This document shows positions 5,897-7,808 of a DNA stretch of 7,808 nt, in pieces; within the stretch, counting starts at the first letter, position 1, and each line of letters opens with the position of its first letter. The position numbers and the translations under genes were made by a program. The notes beneath the pieces are model-generated. The model ran no database searches, was not told the origin of the DNA, and worked only from the letters and a program-made list of their open reading frames with translations. Source of the stretch: Caldilineae bacterium. GTDB taxonomy: Bacteria > Chloroflexota > Anaerolineae > J102. The DNA lies in contig DUEQ01000470.1 in NCBI GenBank assembly GCA_011192085.1, positions 1-7,808 of the forward strand. Reading direction: 5' to 3'.

Positions 5897-7405
5897 ATGC
5901 GCGCACTGCTCTCCCTTTCCGACAAAACAGGCTTGGAAGACCTGGCCCGTCAACTGGACGAGCTAGGCTACGAACTCATCGCCAGCGGCGGCACCGCCCG
6001 CGCCATCGCCGCCGCAGGCCTGCCCGTCACCCCCGTCTCCGACCTCACCCGCTTTCCCGAAATCCTCGGAGGCCGGGTGAAAACCTTGCATCCCGCCATC
6101 CACGGCCCCATTCTCGCTCGGGACCAGGAGGATGATCGGGCGGAGCTGACCCGGCTCGGATTCGAGCCCATCGACCTCGTCATCTGCAACCTCTATCCCT
6201 TCCAGCAGAGGGTGGCCCGACCCGATGTCAGCGAAGCTGAGGCGGTGGAGCAAATCGACATCGGCGGGGTGACGCTGCTGCGGGCCGCGGCCAAGAACTA
6301 CGAGCGAGTCGTCGTGCTGGTGGATCCCGAAGATTATGGATGGGTCCTCGAAGCCTTGAAAGCATCGGGGCCCGATCTGGCGCAGCGCCGACGTCTGGCC
6401 CTGAAAGCCTTTCGTCACACCGCGGCCTACGATGCCGCCATCAGCGGCTGGCTGGCCCGGCAGGCGGACGAGGAGGATGCACTCCTACCCGAGACCTTGA
6501 TCCTGGCTGCGGAACGGGTGCAAGCCCTCCGCTATGGCGAAAACCCACACCAGCGGGCGGCATTCTACCGTTGGCAAGGCTTTGAACCCGCGTTCGAACA
6601 GCTCCAGGGCAAGGCCCTCAGCTACAACAACCTGGGGGATCTGCACGGCGCCTGGGGCGCGGTCAACGAGTTCGAAACGCCCGCAGTGGCCATCATCAAG
6701 CACGCCAACCCCTGCGGACTGGCCACCGATGACGATCTGGTCACCGCCTATCAGAAAGCCCTGGCCTCCGACCCCATCAGCGCGTTTGGCTCCATCATCG
6801 CGGTGAACCGGCCCGTGGACCTGCCCCTGGTGGAGGCCATCGGCAAGCTTTTCGTCGAGGTGCTGGCCGCGCCCGAGTTCACCCCCGAGGCCATGGCGCG
6901 CCTGGCCCGCAAGAAGAACCTGCGGGTGATGCGGGCCACGGGCGCATCACCCTTCCCCCTGGAGCTGCACACCGTCACGGGGGGGCTGCTGGCGCAAACC
7001 CCGGATGGCCATCTCATCGCCGATCTGCGGGTGGTAAGCCAGCGCCAGCCTACGGATGAGGAACGGGCCGATCTCCTGTTCGCGTGGCGTGTGGTGAAAT
7101 GGGTCAAGTCCAACGCCATCCTCTTCGCCCGGGATCGGGCCACGGTGGGCGTGGGCGCGGGCCAGATGAGCCGGGTGGATGCGGTGAAGCTGGCCGGGAT
7201 GAAGGCGGGCGACCGGGCCCGGGGCGCTGTCATGGCCTCGGACGCGTTCTTCCCCTTCCCCGATGGCATCGAGGAAGCGGCCCGATTGGGCGTCACTGCG
7301 GTGATCCAGCCGGGCGGCTCCATTCGCGACGAGGAGGTCATCGCCGCGGCCGACCGTCTGGGCTTGGCCATGATCTTCACGGGCATGCGCCACTTCCGGC
7401 ACTGA
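5897..7405 (+). CDS. purH: Bifunctional AICAR formyltransferase / IMP cyclohydrolase PurH
   Basis: Catalyses the last two steps of de novo purine synthesis in the cytoplasm: formyl transfer from 10-formyltetrahydrofolate to AICAR, then closure of FAICAR to IMP. The protein has 502 residues, normal to slightly short for the family. The N-terminal MGS-like cyclohydrolase domain shows SGGTA (30-34), GGRVKTLHP (58-66), CNLYPF (97-102) and DIGG with AAAKNY (Lys133). The formyltransferase domain shows RYGENPHQ (212-219), the catalytic KHANPCG (Lys268, His269), KSNA (404-407), GAGQMSR, SDAFFPF, QPGGSIRD and the typical C-terminus TGMRHFRH. Start ATG 5897 is chosen because family members begin with RALLSLSDKTG. 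In-frame ATGs at 5789 and 5837 would add unrelated residues and overlap the possible promoter. Ser299 in SAFGS replaces a glycine common in the family. No Shine-Dalgarno is visible. It is followed after 51 bases by an acyltransferase gene. Confidence 0.98.
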   Translation: MRALLSLSDKTGLEDLARQLDELGYELIASGGTARAIAAAGLPVTPVSDLTRFPEILGGRVKTLHPAIHGPILARDQEDDRAELTRLGFEPIDLVICNLYPFQQRVARPDVSEAEAVEQIDIGGVTLLRAAAKNYERVVVLVDPEDYGWVLEALKASGPDLAQRRRLALKAFRHTAAYDAAISGWLARQADEEDALLPETLILAAERVQALRYGENPHQRAAFYRWQGFEPAFEQLQGKALSYNNLGDLHGAWGAVNEFETPAVAIIKHANPCGLATDDDLVTAYQKALASDPISAFGSIIAVNRPVDLPLVEAIGKLFVEVLAAPEFTPEAMARLARKKNLRVMRATGASPFPLELHTVTGGLLAQTPDGHLIADLRVVSQRQPTDEERADLLFAWRVVKWVKSNAILFARDRATVGVGAGQMSRVDAVKLAGMKAGDRARGAVMASDAFFPFPDGIEEAARLGVTAVIQPGGSIRDEEVIAAADRLGLAMIFTGMRHFRH

Positions 7406-7456
7406 ATCAACGAACATCCTGATTACTGAAACTGTCCCCTCTCTCCCAACCGCTTC

Positions 7457-7808
7457 ATGAAAAAACTCATCTTCTTCATTCGCGCCGCCCTTGTATTCCT
7501 TTGGCTTGCCGTCGCCACCATCGCCACCAGCATCTGGATGATCTTCCATCCCAACGAACGGGTCAACGCCGATCGCCACTGGCTGGATTGGTGGCAAAAG
7601 GGTATCCCTAAGATCGTTCCGGTCAAATTTATCGTTAAGGGCAAGGAATACATCGATTCCGTCCGCCCGGCGGTGTATGTCAGCAATCACCAGCACCTAC
7701 TTGACGCCCTCATGATTGCGCAAGTCTACCCCCCGCGCACCCTGGTGGTGGCCAAAAAAGAGCTCAAGAAAATCCCGTTGGCAGGTTATATTTTCGACAA
7801 AGCGGGCA
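7457..7808 (+). CDS. plsC: PlsC-family 1-acylglycerol-3-phosphate acyltransferase, 3' end cut by the window
   Basis: Members of this family transfer an acyl chain to lysophosphatidic acid to make phosphatidic acid at the cytoplasmic membrane; the exact acceptor is not proven here, so the symbol is used at family level. From ATG 7457, 117 codons are visible before the right edge, about half of a typical 230-260-residue protein. Residues 4-29 form one membrane helix. The catalytic HX4D motif is NHQHLLD (77-83; His78, Asp83), preceded by VRPAVYVS. KKELKKIPLAGYIFDKAG follows, matching the conserved KxEL...P..G segment (block II region) of the family. The start is the first ATG after purH and gives a basic residue pair before the helix. 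The upstream 25 bases are pyrimidine-rich with no Shine-Dalgarno. The 51-base spacer lacks a terminator-like hairpin, so co-transcription with purH is likely. Confidence 0.9.
   Translation, partial: MKKLIFFIRAALVFLWLAVATIATSIWMIFHPNERVNADRHWLDWWQKGIPKIVPVKFIVKGKEYIDSVRPAVYVSNHQHLLDALMIAQVYPPRTLVVAKKELKKIPLAGYIFDKAG

Noticed and set aside
7406..7456. Terminator between purH and the acyltransferase gene
   Set aside because: No inverted repeat followed by a T-run is visible; the spacer is short and pyrimidine-rich.

Overview
The window is a GC-rich (roughly 60-65% by eye), densely packed bacterial segment with every convincing gene on the + strand. The lineage cannot be fixed from the sequence alone. 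Alanine/glutamine-rich HlyD-type adaptors, the near absence of Shine-Dalgarno sequences and the gene mix would suit Chloroflexota (Anaerolineae-like), but that is an inference with modest confidence.

Positions 1-5766 hold a tightly spaced export operon of the YbhGFSR/RbbA (YhiH) type. It contains an ABC-2 permease cut by the left edge (1-1113), two separate ABC ATPases (1121-2047 and 2161-3084), a lipoprotein HlyD-like adaptor (3062-4411) and a second adaptor with an N-terminal membrane anchor (4432-5766). In E. coli YbhF the two ATPase domains are fused. Here they are two genes of 308 and 307 residues that align without a gap from start codon to H-loop. The first has lost the H-loop histidine (Pro192) and the second has a degenerate signature (LAGGW). 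In a head-to-tail heterodimer both defects fall in the same ATP site. The genes would together build one envelope exporter: the ATPases drive the permease in the cytoplasmic membrane, and the two adaptors sit on its outer face. A partner permease is probably encoded just upstream of the window. The substrate cannot be read from the sequence.

Positions 5767-5896 form a 130-base spacer with a possible promoter (TTGGGG, 18 bases, GATAAT). Next comes a complete purH (5897-7405), the bifunctional enzyme of the last two steps of IMP synthesis, with the motifs of both domains present. After 51 bases comes the 5' part of a PlsC-family lysophospholipid acyltransferase (7457 to the right edge) with an intact HX4D motif.

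No tRNA, rRNA, CRISPR array, insertion sequence or convincing rho-independent terminator was seen. The most interesting material is in the exporter: complementary degeneration of the two ATPases, two adaptors with different anchors, a recurring proline motif in their coiled coils, and a pair of mutually exclusive hairpins in the spacer between the ATPase genes.
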